A stretch of 64,000 nt of DNA from Acidobacteriota bacterium (GTDB lineage Bacteria > Acidobacteriota > Terriglobia > Acidiferrales > UBA7541), in assembly GCA_003165465.1 (NCBI GenBank), contig PLUM01000053.1, positions 1 to 64,000 of the forward strand, written 5' to 3'. Position 1 is the first letter of the stretch, and each line of letters opens with the position of its first letter. Below are positions 51,876 through 60,159 of the stretch, piece by piece. The notes under the pieces were generated by a model. The model did not search any database. It was not told where the DNA came from and was given only the letters and a program-made list of their open reading frames with translations. Both the position numbers and the translations under genes were made by a program.

Positions 51876-51892
51876 AGAGCAAATGTCCTTGG

Positions 51893-52145
51893 CGGAACAG
51901 GCTTCAGAGCCTGCGTGGCAACTCGGCTTCGAAGGAGCCAGCGGCTAAAGCCGCATTGATATTGCACATTTTACGGCACGGCTGAAGCCGTGCCCTACAA
52001 AGATTGGGCCGTTGCCACACAGGCTCTTCCGTGCCGTGTGTGGCAACAGGAAGCCGGTCATTGCAGGTCTCGCCTTCGTAGCGCTCGCCTTCAGGCGAGC
52101 ATCCGCTTGTCGAATCCGCAATGCTCGCCTGAAACCGGGCCCTAC
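51893..52145. repeat. Cluster of palindromes (family G and others)
   Basis: At least three hairpins: GGCACGGCTGAAGCCGTGCC (51975-51994, continuing CTAC); GTTGCCACAC at 52011 pairing with GTGTGTGGCAAC ending at 52046; and GTAGCGCTCGCCTTCAGGCG (from 52078) with an opposing arm ATGCTCGCCTGAAACC that ends GGGCCCTAC at 52145. Remnants such as GGCTTCAGAGCC (51900-51911) suggest nested insertions. The last element overlaps the stop codon of the M16 gene at 52142. Confidence 0.85.
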
Positions 52146-53518
52146 TCGCAGCGATTCCCTTGCGCGTCATAGAACTCGGGCGTTCCAAACTGCGCGGCCT
52201 GCGATTCGATCTGCGCGCGGTCGCCGACGATCACAATTTGCGCGTGCGCCGAATCGAAATATTTCCGTGCCGCGTCCAGCACGTCGGCCGGCGTGAGCTT
52301 CAGGACGCGCTCGCGGTACGTTTCCAGGTAATCCTCTGGCAGCCGTTCGAGCGTGGACGTCGCAAGCTGCCCGGCAAGACCGTCCTGCGTCGCAAGGCCC
52401 AGCGAAAATACTCCGGTCAGGTAGTTGCGCGCGTCGTCCAGTTCTTCCTCGCCGACGGGCGTCGAGCGCATGAGGTCGATCTCGTAAAACATTTCGGTGA
52501 GCGTTGCGGCGACCACGTCGTTGCGGACCGCCGCTCCGACGCTGAAATAGCCGTGCTGGCGCAGCGGATGCGCGGCGCTGCGCGGGCTGTACGTATAGCC
52601 CTTCTGCTCGCGAATGTTCATCACCAGCCGCGAATTGAACGCGCCGCCGTAAATCGAATTCGCAAGCGTGAGGCGCAGCCAGTCCGGATGCTTCCGCGTG
52701 ATCGCCCGATTGCCGAGAACAATCTGCGTTTGCACCGATCCCGGGAGATGCACGAGGTACACGTGGCGCTCCCGCGCTTCGGGCAGCGCCGGATTCGGCG
52801 CATCCTCCACCGGACCAGGAGCCCACGAACCAAACGCCTGTTCAATTTGCGCCAGCATCTCGGACGGCGCAAAATCGCCCACCATTACGAGCAACGCGTT
52901 TCCGGGGCGGTAGTAATGCTCGTAGTATTCCTTGAGCTGCTCGATGCGGTAGCCCATCACCTGCGCTTCGGTCGGCGAAATCGTGCCGTACGGGTGCGCG
53001 CCAAACAGGACCCGCCTCAGGCGTTCGCTGGCCAGAAAGCCTGGAGTAGTGCGCCCGATGCGCAAGCCCTCCACCAACTGGCGGCGCTCGCGTTCGAATT
53101 CATCCGCGGGAAAAGAAGCCTTTTGCGCCAGTTCCGAGACCAGCTTCAACAAATCGTTCGAAAAATCCACGAGGCCGGCGAACGAAATCGCGCTGGTATC
53201 GGCGCCCGCTCCGGACGAGAGGTCGGCGCCCATGCGACGCAGGTCTTCCTCGATTTGGCGGCTGGTGCGCGCCGTGGTGCCCGTGCGGACCATCGTGGCC
53301 GTCATATCGCCCAGGCCCGGCGTCTTCGCGGCCGCCACGGCGTTGCCGCTGCGAAAGAAAAGCTCGCCGGTAAATTTCGGAATCGTGTGCGATTCCACGA
53401 GAACCACTTCGAGGCCGTTCGAAAGCGTTCGATGCACGCGCAGCGGCCAGATCACGGGTCGCGCGGCGGTGAGCGGCGGAACCGACGAATGTGTTTCCGA
53501 ATGAGGCAAGGAAGCCAT
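52142..53518 (-). CDS. M16-family peptidase-like subunit without zinc site
   Basis: A protein of 458 aa. It has the M16 two-lobe fold pattern, with VVLVESHTIPKFTGELFFRSGNA at the start and RPGNALLVMVGDF near 240. Where the active partner has HxxEH, it reads PGLGDMTATMVRTG, so it should be inactive alone. It forms a coupled pair with the upstream gene (TGATG at 53518) and probably a heterodimer, as in other bacterial M16B pairs. The TAG stop lies in the CCCTAC end of a palindrome. Confidence 0.9.
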   Translation of the reverse strand: MASLPHSETHSSVPPLTAARPVIWPLRVHRTLSNGLEVVLVESHTIPKFTGELFFRSGNAVAAAKTPGLGDMTATMVRTGTTARTSRQIEEDLRRMGADLSSGAGADTSAISFAGLVDFSNDLLKLVSELAQKASFPADEFERERRQLVEGLRIGRTTPGFLASERLRRVLFGAHPYGTISPTEAQVMGYRIEQLKEYYEHYYRPGNALLVMVGDFAPSEMLAQIEQAFGSWAPGPVEDAPNPALPEARERHVYLVHLPGSVQTQIVLGNRAITRKHPDWLRLTLANSIYGGAFNSRLVMNIREQKGYTYSPRSAAHPLRQHGYFSVGAAVRNDVVAATLTEMFYEIDLMRSTPVGEEELDDARNYLTGVFSLGLATQDGLAGQLATSTLERLPEDYLETYRERVLKLTPADVLDAARKYFDSAHAQIVIVGDRAQIESQAAQFGTPEFYDAQGNRCE

Positions 53519-54834
53519 CAGGCCGCCCCTTTCTTCGCCGGCTGGCGAATGGCGATCGAGCGGTTGTGGCGCACCATGATTTTTTGCGCGACGGACTGCA
53601 CAGCCCCGGGAGTAACCTCCATGAATCCATCGAGGATCGTGTTTACGAGGTGCGGATCGTTGTCAAACAGCGAGAAACACGCGAGCAGGTGCATCAGACC
53701 GTATCGCGGGATATGCGCGCCGTGCCCGCCCTCGATCATGGAAAAATAATTCGACCGGAACTTCACCTTGATCGGCTCCAGTTCCTCGGCTGCAATTCCC
53801 TTCTCTTTCATCTCGTCGATCACCTGATCGTAGGCGGCGATGGTCTGGTCCGTGGAATATTCGGGCTTGTGCAATATGCGCGTCACCATGAGCGTCGGGC
53901 CGTTGTAATCGAACAGGTCGCCGACGGGATAGTGGATGCCGCCCTCGGCGTCGACGGCGATCTGTTGCTCGAGCACCAGTTGGCGATAGACGCGCCCGGC
54001 GCGGCCGCCGTGCAGCGCCTGATCCAGCATGGCTGCGGCGTGCCACTCGGGCGTGCGGCGGCGGGGCGCCTGGTAACCGATGGCGATTCCGGGAAGCGTG
54101 CCGAATTTTTCCTCGACGACGCCGCGCCGCTCCTCGATCTGCGGCGGCTCATCGATGTCGGCGGGCGTTGGCTGTGGCCCCGATGGAATCGACGCAAAAT
54201 GGCGTTCGGCGAGCTTGATCCCTTCGTCCGGATCGACGTCTCCGACGATCAGCAGAACGGCATTCGAGGGCGCGTAATATGTTTTGAAGAATTTCTGGAC
54301 GTCCTCGAGAGTCGCGGCGTCCAGATCCTCGAAATCTCCGTAAAAATTGTGAGCATTCGCCCAGTTGCGATAGGCAATGGGAGGAAGATCGAGCCAAGGA
54401 AAACCGCCGTAGGGCTGATTGAGAACGTTGACGCGCACTTCCTCTTTCACCACGTCGCGCTGGTTGCGCAAATTTTCGTCGTCCACCTTGAGCGCGCGCA
54501 TGCGATCCGCCTCGAGCCACAACACGCGTTCGAGCGCATTCGACGGCACCGACTCGTAATAGTTCGTGACGTCATAGTGCGTCGAGCCATTCAGCACTCC
54601 GCCGGAAGAATTGACCAGCTTGATGTGCACCATCTTGCCGGCGTTCGCCGAGCCCTGAAACATCATGTGTTCGAACAGATGGGCGAAACCGCTGCGGCCG
54701 CGCGGCTCGATGCGGAACCCGATATTGTAATAAACACCGACGGTAGCCACCGGGGCCGTGCGGTCCGGAGAAATGACCACACGCAGGCCGTTGGGCAGCG
54801 TCGTAGTCTCGATTGGAATGTCCCGTTGCGTCAA
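53518..54834 (-). CDS. M16-family zinc metallopeptidase (catalytic subunit)
   Basis: A protein of 438 aa, TTG start at 54834. The inverted zinc motif H52-x-x-E55-H56 in GFAHLFEHMMF is intact, and downstream glutamates lie in RNQRDVVKEEVR. There is no signal peptide with this start, so the protein may be cytoplasmic or the start may be further upstream. It is coupled to the following inactive partner. The substrate is unknown. Confidence 0.9.
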   Translation of the reverse strand: MTQRDIPIETTTLPNGLRVVISPDRTAPVATVGVYYNIGFRIEPRGRSGFAHLFEHMMFQGSANAGKMVHIKLVNSSGGVLNGSTHYDVTNYYESVPSNALERVLWLEADRMRALKVDDENLRNQRDVVKEEVRVNVLNQPYGGFPWLDLPPIAYRNWANAHNFYGDFEDLDAATLEDVQKFFKTYYAPSNAVLLIVGDVDPDEGIKLAERHFASIPSGPQPTPADIDEPPQIEERRGVVEEKFGTLPGIAIGYQAPRRRTPEWHAAAMLDQALHGGRAGRVYRQLVLEQQIAVDAEGGIHYPVGDLFDYNGPTLMVTRILHKPEYSTDQTIAAYDQVIDEMKEKGIAAEELEPIKVKFRSNYFSMIEGGHGAHIPRYGLMHLLACFSLFDNDPHLVNTILDGFMEVTPGAVQSVAQKIMVRHNRSIAIRQPAKKGAA

Positions 54835-54936
54835 AAGGCCCCCTGTATAACCAATCTGTGTTTTTGCGTCGCACGACGAATTCTGGCTGCCCCTGGGTTC
54901 TCACGACAGGTTGCGGCGAATACCAACCTTGCACCC

Positions 54937-55821
54937 CTACTTCTTCTTTTTCGAAACCGTAGCCGCGCCGAATATCCGGTCAAGCTGATTCAACATGGCG
55001 CCAGGCTGCGCGGCAAACTCTTCCGCCGTCAGGCGCGCGAGCGGCTTGTACGCCGCCAGATATTCCGGATTCAAATCGGCCAGCGCCTTTACGTGCCGCT
55101 CGATCGTCGAAAAATCTCCCCTCGCCAGCGGACCGGTCCAGGCCGCGAGAGGGCCGATGCGTTCGAAATTGTTGAGCGTCTGCCGCGCCAGCGGCAGCAG
55201 GGCGCGCATCGCCTGGCGGCGCTTGAATCCCTGCGCCATGAGCAGGCGCGTGGCCGTTTCGATCAGCACGAGCACATACACGCAGGCAAACGACCCAGCC
55301 GCATGATACGCCGCCTTGTTTGCTCCCGACAAGCGCACGGCCACTCCGCCCATCTGATGAATCATTTTTCGCGCCGCCTTCAACGCCGTCGGACAGCCGT
55401 CGATGCCGAAAATACATTGCGCGAGGTCCGGAATATTCTGGTTGGAAAACGTCTGCATCGGGTGCATCGATCCGGTCGCCGCGCCCAGTTCGGCTAGCGG
55501 CCGAAGCACGCTGAAATCGAGCGCACCGCTCGTGTGCAGCGCGACTTTCCCGCGCCATTCTTTTCCGCCGATCTGCGCGAGTTTTTCCGCCACGCCTTCG
55601 ATGGCGCCGTCCGGAGCGGTGATTAACACAAATCGCGAATTCAGAATCTCATGCGTTAGCCCATCCAGGGCATGTCCCTCGCCAATCGCGCGCACGGCCG
55701 CGCGCGCCGTGGCCATGGACTGGGCCGTGACGCCGCCCACGCGCCAGCCAAGCTCGTGCAATCGGCGCCCCAGCGCGCGCCCCACGCGCCCCGCTCCGAC
55801 GATCGATACGGCCTGCGACAT
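54937..55821 (-). CDS. DUF2520-type Rossmann protein
   Basis: A protein of 294 aa from ATG 55821 (ATG 55851 is also possible and would overlap the divergent gene). The N-terminal NAD(P)-binding motif is SIVGAGRVGRALGRRL. In the middle is ALHTSGALDFSVLRPL and GSMHPMQTF, the DUF2520 signature. The C-terminal helical domain is like 6-phosphogluconate or ketopantoate reductase dimerisation domains. The substrate is unknown; it may act in coenzyme A or amino acid metabolism by analogy. Confidence 0.88.
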   Translation of the reverse strand: MSQAVSIVGAGRVGRALGRRLHELGWRVGGVTAQSMATARAAVRAIGEGHALDGLTHEILNSRFVLITAPDGAIEGVAEKLAQIGGKEWRGKVALHTSGALDFSVLRPLAELGAATGSMHPMQTFSNQNIPDLAQCIFGIDGCPTALKAARKMIHQMGGVAVRLSGANKAAYHAAGSFACVYVLVLIETATRLLMAQGFKRRQAMRALLPLARQTLNNFERIGPLAAWTGPLARGDFSTIERHVKALADLNPEYLAAYKPLARLTAEEFAAQPGAMLNQLDRIFGAATVSKKKK

Positions 55822-55826
55822 CCGCT

Positions 55827-57035
55827 GTGTTAGCATTCCATTGGCTGCCATTTCATGGAGTGGATGCGGACAACTTTCCCTTGCACACGTTCTGGATTTT
55901 AATATTTAGTGTAATCGCTTTCCTGTGGATCGCTCAGGGCATTCGGGCCGGCATTGGCATGTCGCGCCTGCCGTGGCTTTCCGATGTTACCCCAATCGCC
56001 TCCGAGGGTGCGCCCCTCGTTTCCATTATTTTTGCCGCGCGCGATGAAGCCGAAAAACTGCCCGCCGCCATCCAAACGCTGCTGGCCCAGGATTATCCCC
56101 GGTTTGAGGTCGTTGCCGTCAACGACCGCTCCACGGATCGAACTCCCGTAATCCTACACGAAATCGAGCAATCCAGCCGCAATCTAATTGTCACCGATAT
56201 TGCCACTTTGCCCGCGGGCTGGCTGGGAAAGCCGCACGCGCTGGTGGCCGGCTTCCATCAATCGCACGGCGAATGGCTCGTCTTCACGGACGCGGATGTT
56301 CATTTCGAGCCGGACGTCTTGCGCCGCGCCATCGCGCTGGCAGCCGAACGCAAGTGGGATCATTTGACGCTGCTTGCTTCGGTCACCATGCGCGGCTTCT
56401 GGGAAATCACGGCGATTTCGTATTTCGGTCTCGGCTTCGTTTTTGGCAATGAGCCCTGGCTGGCTTCCGATCCGCGCTCGGCGCGATATGTGGGAGTCGG
56501 TGCCTTCCAACTCGTGCGGCGCTCGTCCTACGAAAAAAGCGGCGGGCACGCGCGCCTTCGCATGGACGTGATCGAGGACATGAAACTTGGCAAGCTGATG
56601 AAGATGGCCGGATTCCGCTCGGGCGTGGCCGTCGCGGAGGACATCGTCCGCGTGCGCTGGCACAGCGGCCTCCGCGACGTCATTCGCGGCGTGACGAAAA
56701 ACATGTTTGCCGCCGTCCACTACAACCCATTCTTTGCCGCCGCCTTGATGCTGCTTTCCGTGACCATGAGCGTGCTGCCATTTTTCGGCGTCGCATTCGC
56801 CTCAGGCTGGGCGCGCGTGTTCGCCGGGATCGCGGCGGGCGCCGCCGTCCTGATTCACGGGGCGATGATCTGGTCGACCGACGCTTCTCCGCTCTACGGC
56901 CTCACGCACCCGCTCGGCGCGCTGCTATTTTGCTGGATGGTGGCGCGCTCGGCCATCGCCACGCTGTGGCGTGGCGGCGTTATCTGGCGCGACACGTTCT
57001 ATCCTCTGAAGGAACTGCGCAAGGGATTAGTCTGA
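55827..57035 (+). CDS. Membrane glycosyltransferase, family 2 (HpnB/CruC-like)
   Basis: About 402 aa from GTG 55827; GTG 55860 is an alternative. An N-terminal helix at about 20-40 precedes the GT-A domain (52-290): SIIFAARDEAEKLPAAI, VNDRSTDRT, FTDADVHFEPD (DxD), and RVRWHSG in the acceptor part. Then come three membrane helices at about 300-380. Its start is only 5 bp from the divergent DUF2520 start, so promoters overlap coding sequence. Related proteins glycosylate hopanoids or carotenoids; the acceptor here is unknown. Confidence 0.88.
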   Translation: MLAFHWLPFHGVDADNFPLHTFWILIFSVIAFLWIAQGIRAGIGMSRLPWLSDVTPIASEGAPLVSIIFAARDEAEKLPAAIQTLLAQDYPRFEVVAVNDRSTDRTPVILHEIEQSSRNLIVTDIATLPAGWLGKPHALVAGFHQSHGEWLVFTDADVHFEPDVLRRAIALAAERKWDHLTLLASVTMRGFWEITAISYFGLGFVFGNEPWLASDPRSARYVGVGAFQLVRRSSYEKSGGHARLRMDVIEDMKLGKLMKMAGFRSGVAVAEDIVRVRWHSGLRDVIRGVTKNMFAAVHYNPFFAAALMLLSVTMSVLPFFGVAFASGWARVFAGIAAGAAVLIHGAMIWSTDASPLYGLTHPLGALLFCWMVARSAIATLWRGGVIWRDTFYPLKELRKGLV

Positions 57036-57071
57036 TAGTTTGCGCTCTATAAACCATACGCCGGCTTCCAC

Positions 57072-57210
57072 AGGTTGCGGAAAAAGTCTTCCAGACCTTT
57101 TGTCATTCCGAGCGAAGCGAGGAATCTCTCTTTCTTTTCTTGGGCCTGGATCGAAGAGAGATTCCTCGCTTCGCTCGGAATGACAAAATTAGGGACTTTT
57201 TCCGCAACCT
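57072..57210. repeat. Family E MITE-like element, copy 2 (complete ends)
   Basis: 139 bp with 17-bp perfect terminal inverted repeats AGGTTGCGGAAAAAGTC and GACTTTTTCCGCAACCT. Inside are long arms TTTTGTCATTCCGAGCGAAG onward and the complement. It lies in the 304-bp gap between the glycosyltransferase and the next operon. Confidence 0.95.
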
Positions 57211-57339
57211 GTTCCAGCCGCAAACCGGCAAGCTGACGCCGAATCCATATCGTTCATGTAACGTTCAGGTTTATTTGATATTTTGTTTACATTCAGGCCA
57301 TCTTCTTCCGGCAATTAAGACAACTAGGGAGGGAAACCA

Positions 57340-58272
57340 ATGGCGACTGCCGCTCATCCGCAATGGCGTGTTTGGCTGGTTCTCATGGTGGTGGTGATTG
57401 CCGCCGGGAGCTTGGGTATCCCGGCGGTAAGAAGCGTGGCATTGAAGTCTCTTCAATCGCTGCGCATTCAAAAAGCTCAAACGGTCAACGCAAATTTTTC
57501 CCCTTTTGTTGACGCAAATGCGAACCCCACGCTCCATCAGATGGTCACGCAAATGATTTCCGACAAGGTTCAGGTCGAGGTAAACGAAGACAATCGCCCG
57601 GTTGAAGATGTTGCGGGCGCGCGCCAATTGGCGGGATTTGCCGTGCAATTACTCGGTGCGCGAAAAGATGCGCCGAAACTCGTAGTCGGCGGCGCACACA
57701 AAATCGAGGTAATTGTGGATCGCTCGCGCCTGCAAGCGATCGCCACCGAAGCAGGTCACCCGGAGCTGGTGTTGCCGCAGTCCCTCGACGGAGCGACCGT
57801 CGGAGTGCTGGTTCCGCGATCGGTGCAAGTCCAATATGGAACTTGCCCCGGCCCGGCGGATGCCAGCAAGGTAATCGCGGACAACATTACCGGACCTTCG
57901 CCGACAACTACCCAATATAGCGACTGCGTTCGCCTGCGCGAGGGCCCGGCTCCCATCGTCAACGTGCCGGCGGGGCTCGACGTTGGCGGGCTTGCGCAAA
58001 TTGGGCTGGAGACTGCGGGAATGACTCCGAGTCAGGCGAGCGATTTCCTCCATACGATCGACTGGAAGGCGACACTGACGCTATCGGTCCCTCGCTCCTT
58101 GCGTTCGTATGAAGTGGTAAAGGTAAACGGCACGAGTGGCACTCTCCTCAGCATGGCCGGAAGGCGCGGCCCTGGATATGCCCTTATCTGGACGAACAAT
58201 GGACTTGTTTATTCCCTCACCGGATTCGGAGATTCCAGCCAAGCCGTGGTTTTGGCCGATTCGCTGAAATGA
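57340..58272 (+). CDS. Membrane-anchored protein of unknown function, first gene of an ABC operon
   Basis: A protein of 310 aa with AGGGAGGGAAA before ATG 57340. It has an N-terminal anchor (about 10-30). The region 70-230 has two cysteines (YGTCPGPAD, SDCVRLR). The C-terminal 60 residues (VKVNGTSGTLLSMAGRRGPGY then ALIWTNNGLVYSLTGFGDSS) resemble a DUF4367-like domain, often found in anti-sigma and lipoprotein-like sensors. It is 13 bp upstream of the ABC ATPase, with which it is likely co-transcribed. Confidence 0.7.
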   Translation: MATAAHPQWRVWLVLMVVVIAAGSLGIPAVRSVALKSLQSLRIQKAQTVNANFSPFVDANANPTLHQMVTQMISDKVQVEVNEDNRPVEDVAGARQLAGFAVQLLGARKDAPKLVVGGAHKIEVIVDRSRLQAIATEAGHPELVLPQSLDGATVGVLVPRSVQVQYGTCPGPADASKVIADNITGPSPTTTQYSDCVRLREGPAPIVNVPAGLDVGGLAQIGLETAGMTPSQASDFLHTIDWKATLTLSVPRSLRSYEVVKVNGTSGTLLSMAGRRGPGYALIWTNNGLVYSLTGFGDSSQAVVLADSLK

Positions 58273-58285
58273 ACAGGAGCTAACG

Positions 58286-59212
58286 GTGTCCCACGAGGAT
58301 GACTGCGCGATTCGGACACAAAATTTGCGCAAAGTTTTTGGCGACAAAGTCGCGGTGCGCGACCTCACCTTAACCGTGCGCCAGGGCGAAATATTTGGCT
58401 TCCTCGGCCCAAACGGCGCGGGCAAAAGCACTTCGATCAAAATGCTACTCGGCCTCGCCAAACCCACAAGCGGGGAGGCATGGGTGCTGGGCGCGCCTTC
58501 CGGCGACGTCGAAATCCGGCGAAGAATCGGATTCCTGCCGGAAAATTTCCGCTTTTACGAATGGCTCACGCCCGCCGAACTTTTGCACCTGCACGGCCGC
58601 CTCTCCGGCGTTTCCGCAAGCAAGCTATCGGAGCGTGTTCCGGCGCTCATCGATATGGTCGGACTCACGCCCCATATTGATAAACGATTGCAAAACTTCT
58701 CGAAGGGCATGTTGCAGCGCATTGGGCTCGCGCAGGCGCTGATTCACGAGCCCGACGTGATCTTTCTCGACGAGCCGACCTCGGGACTCGATCCGCTGGG
58801 CCGCCGAATGGTGCGGGATATTATTCGCGTACAGCGCGACCGGGGAGCCACGGTATTTTTGAATTCGCACATCCTCAGTGAAATCGAAATCACCTGCGAC
58901 CAGGTCGTGTTCATCCGCGAAGGCGAGGTCGTAACCAGCCGTGACATGCGAGCGCAGCAGGAAGAAGCGGTGCGCGTCGAGGTGCGTGCGCGAAAGATTT
59001 CTCCGGAATGCGTCTCGGGCCTTGCACGCTGGAGCGCGTCCGTGCAGGTGGACGAGGAGCGACTGACATTCACGACGGAATCCAGGGAGGCACTTCCCGA
59101 CATATTGCGCCATCTGATCGCCGCGGGCGCCGATGTCTACCAGTTCACGCCGCAACGGATGTCGCTCGAAGAGCTGTTCATGAACGTCATGGGCGAGGAT
59201 CGAGGACTTTGA
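58286..59212 (+). CDS. ABC transporter ATP-binding protein
   Basis: A protein of 308 aa from GTG 58286, with CAGGAG 8 bp upstream. Walker A is GPNGAGKSTSIKM (about 40-52), signature FSKGMLQRIGLAQAL (about 138), and Walker B VIFLDEPTSGLD (about 158). The C-terminal extension (about 225-308) is of the NatA/CcmA-type. It shares one base with the permease start (TGATG). Confidence 0.94.
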   Translation: MSHEDDCAIRTQNLRKVFGDKVAVRDLTLTVRQGEIFGFLGPNGAGKSTSIKMLLGLAKPTSGEAWVLGAPSGDVEIRRRIGFLPENFRFYEWLTPAELLHLHGRLSGVSASKLSERVPALIDMVGLTPHIDKRLQNFSKGMLQRIGLAQALIHEPDVIFLDEPTSGLDPLGRRMVRDIIRVQRDRGATVFLNSHILSEIEITCDQVVFIREGEVVTSRDMRAQQEEAVRVEVRARKISPECVSGLARWSASVQVDEERLTFTTESREALPDILRHLIAAGADVYQFTPQRMSLEELFMNVMGEDRGL

Positions 59213-60042
59213 TGGGCGTTTGGATCATGGCGAGCATCACGTTTCGGGAAGCGGCGCGCAAGAAGATTTTGTGGACCGCGCTCCTTGCCGGCGCGGCGTT
59301 TCTTCTGGTGTTTGGCATCGGATTGCACTTTCAGTCCGGGGATTTCCGAAACTCCAGTGTGCCTCCATTTTTGAGGTACCAGGTCGTGAGCGCCATGCTC
59401 ATGATCGGCCTATATACCGTAGACCTCCTCGCCGTGGTCATGACCACACTCACATCCGTGGATACGATTTCAGGAGAAATTACATCGGGCACGATCCACG
59501 CCATCGCCACTAAACCACTTGCCCGCTGGCAAATCCTGATTGGCAAATGGCTGGGCTTCGTAGCGATGGCCGGCGTGTATGTGGCCATCATGTTCTCGGG
59601 TACAATTGCCGAGGGATTTTTCATTGGCGGAGTGATGGCACAGCACCCGATGCGTGGCGCGCTCCTGGTTTTTCTGGAATGCATCGTCGCGTTGTCGGTT
59701 ACGTTCATGTTCGGCACCTGGTTTTCGACCCTTACCAGTGGCGTCATCACTCTTGGACTGCTCGGAGTCGCGTTTCTAGGCGGCTGGCTCGAACAAATGA
59801 GCGGGTTCACGGAAGGCTCGCGGCTGGCGATGGTCGGCATCGTCTCAAGCCTCATCATGCCGAGTGAAGCCGTCTGGCGCCGCGCCGCCTTCGAAATGGA
59901 GTCGCCGCTCGCCGGATCCCTGCAATTCTCGCCCTTCGCGGATATTTCCATTCCCAGCCTTGCGATGATCGTCTATGCGAGCGTGTATCTGCTCATTGCG
60001 CTGGCCATCGCCGTCTACCATTTTCGTGAGCGCGATCTCTGA
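59212..60042 (+). CDS. ABC-2 type permease
   Basis: A protein of 276 aa with six predicted membrane spans. Start MGVWIMASITFREAARKKILW is typical of NosY/NatB-like ABC-2 permeases. The motif DTISGEITSGTIHAIATKPLAR (about 85-105) is the coupling region. It is coupled to the ATPase gene by a one-base overlap. The substrate is not deducible; with the membrane protein at 57340 it may form an export or resistance system. Confidence 0.9.
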   Translation: MGVWIMASITFREAARKKILWTALLAGAAFLLVFGIGLHFQSGDFRNSSVPPFLRYQVVSAMLMIGLYTVDLLAVVMTTLTSVDTISGEITSGTIHAIATKPLARWQILIGKWLGFVAMAGVYVAIMFSGTIAEGFFIGGVMAQHPMRGALLVFLECIVALSVTFMFGTWFSTLTSGVITLGLLGVAFLGGWLEQMSGFTEGSRLAMVGIVSSLIMPSEAVWRRAAFEMESPLAGSLQFSPFADISIPSLAMIVYASVYLLIALAIAVYHFRERDL

Positions 60043-60063
60043 AGTATTTGGCGGAATAAACGC

Positions 60064-60087
60064 TTTCAGTAGCGCGGGCTACTGAAA
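60064..60087. terminator. Perfect hairpin in the convergent gap
   Basis: TTTCAGTAGC and GCTACTGAAA form a 10-bp perfect stem with a GCGG loop. The arms again carry GTAGC/GCTAC. It lies 21 bp after the permease stop and 72 bp before the end of the convergent uvrB gene. Confidence 0.7.
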
Positions 60088-60159
60088 CCCTTCATCCCCA
60101 GAATTCCATTGCGGCACAATCATTTACTTTGGAAAACTAATCATTGTGAGAAATGCAGG

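Noticed and set aside
53491-55497. A 668-codon plus-strand frame opposite the M16 and DUF2520 genes
   Set aside because: It is a shadow of real minus-strand genes in high-G+C DNA; its translation is Arg/His-rich with no domain pattern, whereas the opposite strand encodes recognised families.
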